Assembly: GCF_014170305.1 (NCBI RefSeq)
Contig: NZ_LZZT01000031.1
Coordinates: forward strand, 186,001-250,000
Origin: Achromobacter sp. UMC71
Lineage (GTDB): Bacteria > Pseudomonadota > Gammaproteobacteria > Burkholderiales > Burkholderiaceae_B
Direction of reading: 5' to 3'
DNA length: 64,000 nucleotides
Numbering within the stretch: position 1 is the stretch's first letter; every line of letters starts with the position of its first letter. This document shows positions 47,331 to 54,806 of this stretch, piece by piece. The notes beneath the pieces are model-generated. The model made no database searches and was not told where the DNA came from. It worked only from the letters and a program-made list of their open reading frames with translations. Made by a program: the position numbers and the translations under genes.

Positions 47331-47894
47331 TCAGCCTGCGAAGCCGCCCGCGTCCAGGAATTCCTGCTCGGGCTGCGTGGTGTTGCGGCCCAGGGCGGCA
47401 TTGCGATGCGGGAAGCGGCCAAAGCGCTTGATGATGTCGCGATGCAGGACTGCCCAATGCACCGAGTCGGCCCCCAGGGGCTCCATCAGCGCCACGGCCC
47501 GGTTCTGCACGGCCAGGTTCTCGGCATGCTCGAAAGGCAGGTAGAAGAACTGGCGCATCGACGGATCGACCGCCAGGTCGTGTCCCGCCGCGATGGCCCG
47601 TTCGGCGAAAACCAGCGCCAGAGGATCGGTGGCGAACATGTGGGCGGTGCCGCGATAGGCATTGCGGGGGTACTGGTCCAGCAGGATCATCAACGCCAGG
47701 GCGCCATCAGGCGCGTCCAGCCAATCGTCCAGCTGCCGCGCAGCCGCGGCGAGGTGGGCGGCCCCGCAGTGCTGGCGGAAGCGCTCATCGAAGGCGGCAT
47801 CCTTGGTGAACCAGTGCTGGGGTCCGGCATCGCGCCAGAAAGCCACCACGTCGTGCGGCTGCAGGGAAATCGGTTCTTGGCCGGGATGGGTCAT
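47331..47894 (-). CDS. DUF924 family protein
   Basis: Soluble, all-helical protein of 187 residues in a family of unknown function. Recognisable phrases are VVAFWRDAGPQHWFTKDAAFD at the start, ALMILLDQYPRNAYRGTAHM, and FYLPFEHAENL. These include the conserved Asp-Gln and Arg-Asn pairs of the family. It lies between two csp genes on the same strand; readthrough from the second csp copy would have to pass two hairpins. The ATG at 47894 is preceded by GGACGATCTCC, a weak binding site. Confidence 0.88.
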   Translation of the reverse strand: MTHPGQEPISLQPHDVVAFWRDAGPQHWFTKDAAFDERFRQHCGAAHLAAAARQLDDWLDAPDGALALMILLDQYPRNAYRGTAHMFATDPLALVFAERAIAAGHDLAVDPSMRQFFYLPFEHAENLAVQNRAVALMEPLGADSVHWAVLHRDIIKRFGRFPHRNAALGRNTTQPEQEFLDAGGFAG

Positions 47895-48044
47895 GGAGAT
47901 CGTCCTGTGTCGAATGCGCGCGGCGCGGAGCCGGGCTGGATGCGGAAAACTGGGCAAGGATACCGCGAGCCGCCGGACCCTGGCGCCGGTGCCCCTTGCC
48001 GGCTGACAGGCGCAAAAAAAGCCCTGCAAGAGGCTGGATGCGAA

Positions 48045-48066
48045 AAGGCCTCCTTGCGGAGGCCTT
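48045..48066 (-). terminator. Downstream hairpin of a tandem terminator after the second csp gene
   Basis: AAGGCCTCC / GGAGGCCTT, a 9-bp stem with loop TTGC. On the minus strand it follows the hairpin at 48075-48096 and ends in TTTT. The two hairpins are flanked by near-repeats (GGATGCGAAAAGGCC and GGATGCAAAAAAGCC), as if one arose by duplication. Confidence 0.65.
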
Positions 48067-48074
48067 GGATGCAA

Positions 48075-48096
48075 AAAAGCCCCCGAAGGGGCTTTT
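48075..48096 (-). terminator. Terminator of the second csp gene
   Basis: AAAAGCCCC / GGGGCTTTT, a 9-bp stem with loop CGAA, is 16 bases after the csp stop on the minus strand, with T's following. Confidence 0.85.
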
Positions 48097-48112
48097 CCGA
48101 AAAGTCAGGACC

Positions 48113-48316
48113 TTACAGGACCTGAATCTTCGTGGCTTGCGGGCCCTTGGGGCCATTGGCCGTCACAAAGCTGACGCGCTGGTTCTCTTCCAGAGACTTG
48201 AAGCCCGAGCCCTGAATTTCGGAGAAGTGAGCGAACAGGTCCTTACCACCCGCTTCCGGGGTGATGAAGCCATAGCCTTTTTCCGAATTGAACCACTTAA
48301 CGACGCCGGTTTCCAT
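48113..48316 (-). CDS. Cold-shock domain protein (CspA family), second copy
   Basis: RNA chaperone of 67 residues. RNP1 is KGYGFITP and RNP2 is [18 protein letters not shown] opens the domain. The ATG at 48316 follows TAGGAAATACAGT. The leader is predicted to be about 130 nt, with an element shared with the first copy about 45 nt before the start. The 14-codon upstream extension of the frame is not conserved. Confidence 0.95.
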   Translation of the reverse strand: METGVVKWFNSEKGYGFITPEAGGKDLFAHFSEIQGSGFKSLEENQRVSFVTANGPKGPQATKIQVL

Positions 48317-48685
48317 ACTGTATTTCCTAGAGATAATGGGCAAATGCCCGGAGGTCACGAATCAATCAAGGAGGGGACAGTAGAACAATAACGCTGAGCC
48401 GGAAAAGGCACGGCACTGAACGAAAATCGCAACGCTTGTGATCGTGTGCCGACACTATCGTTATGTTCCCCTCACAAGTCAACATAATCCTAAAAAATAC
48501 GTGCCAATAATGCAACAAAGAGAAACTGCGCACCAAATTCACACGTTTTCATAGGCAAAAAGAGGCCCTGCATAGGTGTAAACACCCACACATCATAAAA
48601 AAACAATCGAGGCTTATATAAATGCCGTCAAACGCGCATTGAACTCATACGTCGTTTTGGCTGGCACTTTGGTTTGCCGTCAGGC
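48317..48685. other. AT-rich 369-base intergenic region
   Basis: There is no gene here. It contains the csp leader (up to about 48447), the csp promoter, and an unusually AT-rich stretch (about 48480-48640) with A-runs and the palindrome GGTGTAAACACC at 48576-48587. This is the most AT-rich piece of the window and may be an H-NS/MvaT-like binding or UP-element region; that is speculation. No terminator for the 106-residue gene to its right is obvious. Confidence 0.6.
48454..48482 (-). promoter_or_regulatory. Candidate promoter of the second csp gene
   Basis: On the minus strand TTGACT (48482-48477), a 17-base spacer and GATAGT (48459-48454) make a good sigma-70 promoter, with an AT-rich upstream region. 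The start would be near 48447. Confidence 0.65.
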
Positions 48686-49006
48686 TTACTCGTCGATAGG
48701 TAAACCCAACAGATCGAGCGCCGCGTTGAAAGCCTCGGCGTCCGAGCAAAGGAAAACCGCCACGTCGCCGGGATTCATATTTTCCAGGACCTGGTCGATT
48801 TGGTCTTGCGCATTATCAACATTGTCGACATTGGCAGCGTGTATGTCCGCTCCGCCTTCGACTTTTTCGGGGGGCACGATGTCCGCGATGGCATTGAGAT
48901 CGTTTACGCCGGTCACGACATAAGCACTGATGCTTTCGCCATCGAGCGTTGTGTGCAGCTCAACGCCGCCCGCCACGTCGGCAACATGCCGACTGAGTAT
49001 TTCCAT
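48686..49006 (-). CDS. Small acidic protein, unknown function
   Basis: A 106-residue protein that I do not recognise. It is strongly acidic, with an Asp/Asn-rich middle (NVDNVDNAQDQIDQVLENM) and a hydrophobic C-terminal part (DVAVFLCSDAEAFNAALDLL). There is no signal peptide or TM. The ATG at 49006 has AGGAAG eight bases upstream; a TTG two codons earlier is too close to that site. Codon use is less GC-biased than its neighbours and the flanking DNA is AT-rich, which may mean later acquisition. Confidence 0.65.
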   Translation of the reverse strand: MEILSRHVADVAGGVELHTTLDGESISAYVVTGVNDLNAIADIVPPEKVEGGADIHAANVDNVDNAQDQIDQVLENMNPGDVAVFLCSDAEAFNAALDLLGLPIDE

Positions 49007-49097
49007 GATCAATCTTCCTAGACTTGCGGGCCAGGCCCGCCCGGGCGCGCACCGCGCAGGTGCGCCTACGCCCAGGCGCGACTATAACAGCCTTATG

Positions 49098-49496
49098 CTA
49101 AGGCTTCCTGACAATCGGACCGAGTGACTGGCGAGCGGCGCCAGACGTGGCCGCCACGTTGCGGCTGCGCACGCCGGCCGCGGCCAGCGCGGCGAGCAGC
49201 GGCTTCTGGGCGGCCAGGAACACGGCCTTCTCGTCGCCGGCCAGCTTGCACAGGAACATCTGGGCCTGCAGCTGGGTGCGGCGGGCCTTGCGGTTGTCGG
49301 CTTCCTGGGCCAACCAGGCTGCCACCCAGTCGGCGGCAGCCTGGGCGTCGCCCTGCAGCTTGACGTGTCCCAGCAGGTCGAAGACAGTCACGCCAGCGAT
49401 GGCGCCGTCTTCGGTGCGCGTCAGAAAGAGCTTGGCGGCCTGGCCGGTGTAGCCGGGGATCAACGCGAGGCAATCGCGCTCAGCGGGTTTCTTCAT
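49098..49496 (-). CDS. Hypothetical protein
   Basis: A 132-residue protein, not recognised. The N-terminal half looks folded (CLALIPGYTGQAAKLFLTR, AGVTVFDLLGHVKL), and the middle is helical and Ala-rich, with KARRTQLQAQMFLCKLAGDE. The C-terminus is basic (SLGPIVRKP). No membrane segment is visible. It is single, on the minus strand, between the small acidic gene and the divergent DUF2513-like gene. An overlapping frame at 49093-49473 is Arg/Gly/Pro-rich and is judged a shadow. Confidence 0.6.
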   Translation of the reverse strand: MKKPAERDCLALIPGYTGQAAKLFLTRTEDGAIAGVTVFDLLGHVKLQGDAQAAADWVAAWLAQEADNRKARRTQLQAQMFLCKLAGDEKAVFLAAQKPLLAALAAAGVRSRNVAATSGAARQSLGPIVRKP

Positions 49497-49603
49497 GGGT
49501 ACTGCCCGTAACGGTTATCGGTAACCCAGCACTGTAACCCGGCCTCGCGGCTGTCGCGTGGACGCCACGGAACTCTGCTATCGTCAGCCTGTTTTTTCCC
49601 TAC

Positions 49604-49915
49604 ATGGCGGACATCATGCAACGCGATTTCGATCTGGTCGTCACGATCCTGGGAGCCCTGCGCGACGCGCCGGGCCCCAACCTGAGCACCCACGACATCA
49701 AGAACGCCGCTCTGGCGCCCCACCCCGAAGAACAGGGCCTGCAGCTGATTGCGCACCACCTGGACCTGCTGGCCGACGCCGGCCTGGTCAAGCAGATCAG
49801 CGAGACGGCGGCGACCGCCGGCGACACGCGCTGGCGTATCACCTGGAAGGGCTACGATGCCCTGGAACAGGATGAGGACGACGAAGAAGACGAGGACTTC
49901 GACGCCGAGGAATAA
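49604..49915 (+). CDS. DUF2513-like winged-helix protein
   Basis: A 103-residue protein. QRDFDLVVTILGALRD, IAHHLDLLADAGLVKQI and RWRITWKGYDALEQ correspond to the DUF2513 pattern, a winged-helix-like fold often found near mobile or regulatory genes, function unknown. The C-terminus is a run of acidic residues (DEDDEEDEDFDAEE). The start could be ATG 49604 or ATG 49616 (MQRDFD); no clear binding site decides. A good terminator follows. Confidence 0.7.
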   Translation: MADIMQRDFDLVVTILGALRDAPGPNLSTHDIKNAALAPHPEEQGLQLIAHHLDLLADAGLVKQISETAATAGDTRWRITWKGYDALEQDEDDEEDEDFDAEE

Positions 49916-49979
49916 GGCGTCGCGGTCCGCTGACCGTGACCTGGGCACCCGTTGACGCCCTGGTCGCGAAGGCCGATAC

Positions 49980-50008
49980 AGGCGCCCCTTTGCGGGGCGC
50001 CTTTTTTT
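49980..50008 (+). terminator. Terminator after the DUF2513-like gene
   Basis: AGGCGCCCC / GGGGCGCCT, a 9-bp stem with loop TTTGC followed by a run of T's, about 65 bases after the stop. Confidence 0.92.
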
Positions 50009-50011
50009 GGC

Positions 50012-50284
50012 TCAGCCGCGCCGCAGGATGCGCCGGGTGAGCAGCGCTGCGGCGCTGCCGATCACGAGGCTGAACATGAAAGCGGCGATCGACAGCATGG
50101 CCGCCTGGTCGCCGAAGCCGGCCGAACGCGACAGGAAGAACACGGCGGCAAAGACCGCCGCGGCCAGCAGGGCCACGCCCGCCAGCGCCTGACCGACCGA
50201 GCGCAGGCGGCCACAGAGCGAACCGCCCACCAGCGCCGCGGCCACCATGGCGGCCATGGACCAGAACAGATATTCGTACTGCAT
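50012..50284 (-). CDS. Small membrane protein, unknown function
   Basis: A 90-residue protein with three hydrophobic segments at about residues 5-25, 31-51 and 61-85 and a basic tail (LLTRRILRRG). Not recognised. The ATG at 50284 has GGGGGAG nine bases upstream, which decides the start; the frame runs 20 codons further up without a better site. It ends next to the terminator of the convergent gene. Confidence 0.65.
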   Translation of the reverse strand: MQYEYLFWSMAAMVAAALVGGSLCGRLRSVGQALAGVALLAAAVFAAVFFLSRSAGFGDQAAMLSIAAFMFSLVIGSAAALLTRRILRRG

Positions 50285-50389
50285 GCGGATGGACTCCCCC
50301 GGGGGTATTGAGGCGCCCGCATTATAGGCGGCGGCGCGGCCCATCTGTCCCCGAAGGATCCGAGGCCTGGCAGGACCTGTCCGGACGTT

Positions 50390-50782
50390 TCAGGCCGGCG
50401 GCGCCACGGCGATGGCGCTGATTTCCACCAGCGCGCCATAGTGCAGTTCACGCGTCGGCACGATGGCGCGGGCGGGCCGGTGGTCGCCGAAGCTGCGCTC
50501 GTACACGCTATTGACCTCGTTCCACATGCCGACGTCGGGAATGTAGACGGTGACGTTGACCACAGAGGACATCGACGAGCCCGCTGCTTCCAGGATAGCG
50601 GCCATGCTGCGTAGCGCGGCTTCGGTCTGCGCCGCCACGCCTTGCGCCAGTTGCGGGCGTTCGCCAGGCAGGGCGGGCAGCAAGCCCAACTGCCCGGAAA
50701 CGAAAACGAAGCCATTGGCCCGCACGGCCTGCGAATAGTGGCCGGCCGGCGGGATGGCGTTGGGGGTGTGGATGAGGTCCAT
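50390..50782 (-). CDS. RidA/YjgF-family protein, first copy
   Basis: Family of imine/enamine deaminases that clear 2-aminoacrylate and related reactive products of PLP enzymes. It is 130 residues. PAGHYSQAVRANGFVFVSGQLG is the opening, and the C-terminal PTRELHYGALVEISAIA holds the Glu at the active-site pocket. The Arg of archetypal RidA (A-RxxV-x-V) is replaced here: the equivalent reads PARAIVPTRELH, so Arg is retained in another context. It follows the D-amino-acid lyase gene by 17 bases and has AGGAAAC before the ATG, implying one operon and a shared task. Confidence 0.88.
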   Translation of the reverse strand: MDLIHTPNAIPPAGHYSQAVRANGFVFVSGQLGLLPALPGERPQLAQGVAAQTEAALRSMAAILEAAGSSMSSVVNVTVYIPDVGMWNEVNSVYERSFGDHRPARAIVPTRELHYGALVEISAIAVAPPA

Positions 50783-50799
50783 CTGGTTTCCTGTGGTGA

Positions 50800-51948
50800 T
50801 TACCAGCCGCGGAAGCGTTCCCAGTGCGCCACGATCTTGCGGTCACCGGATTGCAGGACTTCGTAGGCGTCGTGCTGGGCGCAGGTGGCGCAGGCGTGGT
50901 TCGGCACGATCCGCAGTTTGGTGCCCAGCGGCAGATCCGGCAAGGCGGCCCCACTGCCGGCGCGCAGCTTGATGATGCCCTGCTCCTGGTTGGTCTCGGC
51001 CAGCAACAGATCGGGATAGACCTTGCCATCGGCGTCGCACACCAGGCCATACAGCTGGTCCACGGGCTGCTTGGCGGTGCCGCGGTCGCGCGACATCGCC
51101 ATCCAGCCGGCGTCGACCAGGATCCAGCCCTTGTCGGGCTGGTGGCCGATCACCGTCGTCAGCACGGTGGCGGCGATGTCGTCCACGGTGCATACGCCCA
51201 GCCCGGCCATGACCAGGTCGAAGAACACATAGACGCCCGCGCGCACCTCGGTGACGCCTTCCAGGCTGCGGGCGAAGTGCGCGGTGGGGGTGGATCCGAC
51301 GCTGACAACGGAACACGGCAGGCCCGCGGCGCGGATGGCCTCGGCGCAGCCGACGGCGGCCAGGCGCTCTTGCTCGGCCATGGCGGCGATGGCATCCAGG
51401 CTGCGGCAGCCATAGGATTCGCCCGCATGGGTCATGACGCCGCGCAGGCAACCCGCGCCGTGCAGCGCCTGGGCGATCGCCAGCAATTGCTCTGCCTGGC
51501 CGGGCTGCACGCCCGCGCGGTGGCCGTCGCAGTCGATTTCGATCAAGGCGGGGATGGCCGCGCCTTCCTGCCTGGCCCGCGCGGCGACGGCCCTCGCCGC
51601 CTCCACACTGTCGACCACCACCGTCAGGTCCACGCCGCTACGGCGCAGGGCCAGCACGCGGTCCAGCTTGGCCGGCGCCACCCCCACGGCATACAGCAGA
51701 TCCGTCACGCCGGCCGCGGCGAACTGTTCGGCTTCCTGCAACGTCGAAACAGCGGCGGGCCCCTCGGGGCGGGTCATGACGCGCCGCGCGACCTCGATGG
51801 ACTTGGGCGTCTTCAGGTGCGGGCGCAGTTGCACGCCATGACCGGCCATCAGGCCGTTCAGGCGCTCGATATTGCGCGTCATCCGGGTCTCGTCCAGCAG
51901 CAGGCAGGGCGTTTCCAGGGTATCCAGGGTGGCGTGGGCAGCAGTCAT
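50800..51948 (-). CDS. DSD1-family PLP enzyme (D-threonine aldolase / D-serine dehydratase like)
   Basis: Fold-type III (alanine racemase N-domain) PLP enzyme of 382 residues acting on D-3-hydroxy amino acids. The PLP lysine is K46 in RPHLKTPKS. The C-terminal metal site is H351 and C353 in PNHACATC, as in zinc-dependent D-serine dehydratases and D-threonine aldolases. The SVGSTPTAHF segment binds the PLP phosphate. It is coupled to a RidA gene, which fits production of an enamine intermediate (inference). Divergent from a LysR regulator. Confidence 0.9.
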   Translation of the reverse strand: MTAAHATLDTLETPCLLLDETRMTRNIERLNGLMAGHGVQLRPHLKTPKSIEVARRVMTRPEGPAAVSTLQEAEQFAAAGVTDLLYAVGVAPAKLDRVLALRRSGVDLTVVVDSVEAARAVAARARQEGAAIPALIEIDCDGHRAGVQPGQAEQLLAIAQALHGAGCLRGVMTHAGESYGCRSLDAIAAMAEQERLAAVGCAEAIRAAGLPCSVVSVGSTPTAHFARSLEGVTEVRAGVYVFFDLVMAGLGVCTVDDIAATVLTTVIGHQPDKGWILVDAGWMAMSRDRGTAKQPVDQLYGLVCDADGKVYPDLLLAETNQEQGIIKLRAGSGAALPDLPLGTKLRIVPNHACATCAQHDAYEVLQSGDRKIVAHWERFRGW

Positions 51949-52065
51949 GGCAGTGTCGGCGGGAAAAACCGGGCGGGAACAAGCGGGATCGGAGCGGGCG
52001 CCGCCCGGCGCGGATCCGCATGACGGCAGTATGGTGCGCGCCGAGCACTACGTGTTTAATAAGGA

Positions 52066-52082
52066 CTTAATCAATCATTAAG
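52066..52082. promoter_or_regulatory. LysR-type palindrome in the divergent promoter region
   Basis: CTTAAT CAATC ATTAAG is a perfect interrupted palindrome with a T-N11-A core, ending 10 bases before the lysR ATG; another TTAAT copy lies just to its left. This is the usual layout for autoregulated LysR genes facing their target. Confidence 0.65.
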
Positions 52083-52092
52083 GCGATTCTGA

Positions 52093-53004
52093 ATGATTAC
52101 CACCGACGACCTGCGCTTTTTCCTGAGCCTGGCGGCGACCAGTTCGCTGGCGCAAGCCGCCCGCGCGCTGGACGTGACGCCACCGGCGGTGACCCAGCGG
52201 CTGCACGCCCTGGAAAAACGCCTGGGCGTGCGGCTGGTCAACCGGTCCGGGCGCGGCACGGCATTGACAGACGAAGGCCGGCTGCTGGCGCTGCGCGCCG
52301 GCCAGATCTGCGGAGAGCTCAACGACCTGGCCGACGAACTGGTCGGCCGGCGCGGCGTGGTGGCCGGCCATCTGCGGGTGGTGGCCCCGCTGGGCTTCGG
52401 CCAGCGTTATGTGGCGGGACTGGTGGCGCAGTTTCGCGAGAATAGCGAAGACGTCACCGCCAGCCTGGTCCTGTCGGACGGGCCGCCACGCCTGGCCAGC
52501 GACAACTGGGACGTGATGATTCACATCGGCGAGCTGCGCGATTCGACCCTGGTGGCGTATCCGCTGGCGCCCAACCGGCGCATCCTGTGCGCCTCGCCCG
52601 CCTACCTGGCGCGCCGTGGCGCCCCCGCCAAGCCCGAAGACCTGCGCGACCACGACTGCATTGCCTTGCGGGAAAACGAAGAGGACGTGACGCTCTGGCG
52701 CTTCAAGCGCGGACGCGGGCCGGCCGTGGGAGTGCGTATCGCGCCAGTGCTGTCCAGCAACGCCGGCGCGGCCGCCGTGGCCTGGGCGTTGGCGGGCCAC
52801 GGCATCGTGGCAAGGTCCGAATGGGACGTGGCCGAGCATGTGAAGAACCGCGACCTGGTGCCACTGCTGGCCGGCTGGACTTTGCCCGAGGCGAATGTGG
52901 TGGCGCTGGTCAAGTCGCGCCAGGACCTGTCGGCGCGCACGGCGGGGTTTCTGGCCCACCTGCGCGAGGCGTTTGCCGCCACGCCGTGGCGCGACAAGCC
53001 CTAG
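52093..53004 (+). CDS. LysR-family transcriptional regulator
   Basis: Activator/repressor of 303 residues. The N-terminal HTH (residues 1-60) has RFFLSLAATSSLAQAARALDV and VTQRLHALEKRLGVRLVNRS; the substrate-binding domain starts near residue 90 (HLRVVAPLGFGQRYVAGLVAQF). It is close to the DsdC/GcvA-like and crp-type LysR groups. Divergent from the D-amino-acid lyase/RidA pair, its probable target, and convergent with a second RidA gene 7 bases away. Confidence 0.93.
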   Translation: MITTDDLRFFLSLAATSSLAQAARALDVTPPAVTQRLHALEKRLGVRLVNRSGRGTALTDEGRLLALRAGQICGELNDLADELVGRRGVVAGHLRVVAPLGFGQRYVAGLVAQFRENSEDVTASLVLSDGPPRLASDNWDVMIHIGELRDSTLVAYPLAPNRRILCASPAYLARRGAPAKPEDLRDHDCIALRENEEDVTLWRFKRGRGPAVGVRIAPVLSSNAGAAAVAWALAGHGIVARSEWDVAEHVKNRDLVPLLAGWTLPEANVVALVKSRQDLSARTAGFLAHLREAFAATPWRDKP

Positions 53005-53011
53005 CGGCGGG

Positions 53012-53410
53012 TCAGTCCAGCATCGCTTCGGCTTCGATCTCGATCAGCCATTCCGGCAGCGACAGGCCGCTGACCACGACCCACGACGAAGGCGGCGGAT
53101 CTTTCGGAAAGCGGTCGCGCAGCGCCTGCGCGATCACTTCCTGGTCTTCGCGGACAGTGTCGCAGATGTAGATGCGCAGCATGATGACCTGCGCCAGCGT
53201 ACCGCCGGCCGCGGCCAGGACGCGTTCGACATTGTCCAGCGCGGCCTTGGTCTGCTCGTTCAGGCCAGGGCCGACGGTGCGCTCGTCGGCATCCACGCCC
53301 ACCTGCCCGGACAACAGCATGCGCCGTTGGCCGGTCACGATGACGGCCTGGCTGAATCCGTATTGCACCGAGTTGAAGACGGTATCGGGATTGACGACGG
53401 TTCGGGACAT
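53012..53410 (-). CDS. RidA/YjgF-family protein, second copy
   Basis: A 132-residue member of the imine deaminase superfamily, quite different from the first copy. Visible features are NSVQYGFSQAVIV, LLSGQVGVDADER, and the C-terminal PPSSWVVVSGLSLPEWLIEIEA. The Arg of archetypal RidA is replaced by SSW in the region before VVVSGL, so it belongs to one of the Rid2-7 groups of less certain activity. AGGAG precedes the ATG at 53410. Confidence 0.85.
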   Translation of the reverse strand: MSRTVVNPDTVFNSVQYGFSQAVIVTGQRRMLLSGQVGVDADERTVGPGLNEQTKAALDNVERVLAAAGGTLAQVIMLRIYICDTVREDQEVIAQALRDRFPKDPPPSSWVVVSGLSLPEWLIEIEAEAMLD

Positions 53411-53478
53411 GTTTTTTCTCCTGGTAGGCGCCGCGCCCCGCGGCACGGCGCAACAGGCATTCTAGAACCATCGCAGCC

Positions 53479-54669
53479 TCATGCCGCCGCGGTCGCCGGC
53501 TTGGCGCCCCGCGCCGTGTAAAGCGCCGCCAGCAACACAATCGCGCCCGCCCCCACCGCGGTCCAGAACCCCGCCCCGACGCCACGGTGGTCGACGATCC
53601 AGCCCGCCAGGGCCGCCCCGGCGGCCACACCGGCGCCCAGCCCGGTCACCAGCCAGGTCAGCCCTTCGGTCAGGCGTCGGCCCGGCACGCTGCCTTCTAC
53701 CATGGCCATCGCGATGATCATTGTGGGCGCGAACGACAGGCCGGCAAGCAGCACGCCCAGCGACAGGGTCAGCAGATCGCCCACCAGCAACAGCGGCACG
53801 GTGGTGAAGGCGGTAATGGCGGCGGCGATGGCCAGCATGCGCGCCAGCGGCATCCGGAACTTCAGCACGCCGAACGCCAGGCCCGCGATGCAGGAACCCA
53901 GGGCGTAGGCCGACAGGACCACGCTGGCGCCTGCGGGCAGGCCCTGCTGGCGGGCGAAGGCCACGCTCATCACATCGATGGTGCCGACGATGACGCCCAT
54001 GGCCGCCATCATGGCGGTCAGGTGGCGCATGATGGGCACGCTCAGCACCGACGCTTCGCGGCCCGCCTCGCGCGGCTGCACCGCCGGCGCGGTAGCGCGT
54101 TGCAAGACGAAAGCCGTGACGCCCAGGCCCAGCAACAATGCCGCGCCCAGCGGGCCGGCCTCGGGGAACAGCACGACGCACAGCCCCACCGCCACAGGCG
54201 GCCCGATGATAAAGCTGAGTTCGTCGAACACCGATTCCAGCGCATAGGCGGTGCGCAACTGCGGCTGGTCGCGGTAGATCTCGGTCCAGCGGGCCCGCGC
54301 CATGGCGGGCATGCTAGGCAGGCTGCCCGCCAGCGCCGCGAACAGGAACAAGGTCCAGTCGGGCGCGCCCGTGCGCACGCAGACGGCCAGGCCGACCAGG
54401 CCCGCCACGCTGACGCCGGCCGCCAACGGCAGGATCTTGCCCTGGCCGTGGCGGTCCACCAGGCGGGAAATGCGTGGCGCCAACAGCGCCGTTGCCAGCG
54501 CGAACGTGGCGGCCACCGCCCCGGCCAAGGTGTAGGCGCCTCGCACCTGCGACAGCATCGTGATGATGCCGATGCCGATCATCGGCAGGGCCAGCCGCGC
54601 CACCGCGCATGCGGCGACAAAACCTGCGGCGCCGGGCGCCTTGAACAATTCGCGATAGGGATTCGACAC
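53479..54669 (-). CDS. MFS transporter, drug-efflux type
   Basis: Twelve-TM major facilitator of 396 residues. RISRLVDRHGQGKILPLAAG is the loop 2-3 motif (motif A, DRxGR/K type), and FIIGPPVAVGLCVVLFPEAG resembles antiporter motif C. The start is a GTG at 54669 with AGAGGT six bases before. It is divergent from a TetR repressor whose palindromes flank its promoter, so it is probably an inducible exporter. Substrate unknown. Confidence 0.88.
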   Translation of the reverse strand: MSNPYRELFKAPGAAGFVAACAVARLALPMIGIGIITMLSQVRGAYTLAGAVAATFALATALLAPRISRLVDRHGQGKILPLAAGVSVAGLVGLAVCVRTGAPDWTLFLFAALAGSLPSMPAMARARWTEIYRDQPQLRTAYALESVFDELSFIIGPPVAVGLCVVLFPEAGPLGAALLLGLGVTAFVLQRATAPAVQPREAGREASVLSVPIMRHLTAMMAAMGVIVGTIDVMSVAFARQQGLPAGASVVLSAYALGSCIAGLAFGVLKFRMPLARMLAIAAAITAFTTVPLLLVGDLLTLSLGVLLAGLSFAPTMIIAMAMVEGSVPGRRLTEGLTWLVTGLGAGVAAGAALAGWIVDHRGVGAGFWTAVGAGAIVLLAALYTARGAKPATAAA

Positions 54670-54723
54670 CCGGAACCTCTGGGGATGTTGCAGGCCAGCG
54701 GCCGCTTGCCGCCGGACAGATTG

Positions 54724-54740
54724 ACATACGTAACGTATGT
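54724..54740. promoter_or_regulatory. TetR operator 1 (17-bp palindrome)
   Basis: ACATACGT A ACGTATGT is a perfect palindrome around a single base. It covers the predicted transcription start of the MFS gene (minus strand), ideal for repression. Confidence 0.8.
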
Positions 54741-54743
54741 GAG

Positions 54744-54772
54744 ATCGTATTCACATACCCGGCGCCTGTCAA
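54744..54772 (-). promoter_or_regulatory. Promoter of the MFS gene
   Basis: On the minus strand TTGACA (54772-54767), a 17-base spacer and TACGAT (54749-54744). It lies between the two palindromes. A second TTGACA on the plus strand at 54721, with 17 bases to ATCGTA, could serve tetR. Confidence 0.7.
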
Positions 54773-54775
54773 TTA

Positions 54776-54792
54776 ACATACGTCGCGTATGC
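54776..54792. promoter_or_regulatory. TetR operator 2 (palindrome)
   Basis: ACATACGTCGCGTATGC carries CATACG TCG CGTATG, the same half-sites as operator 1 with a 3-base centre. It lies just upstream of the tetR start at 54807 and would allow autorepression. Confidence 0.75.
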
Positions 54793-54806
54793 AACGGGAG
54801 CCAACC

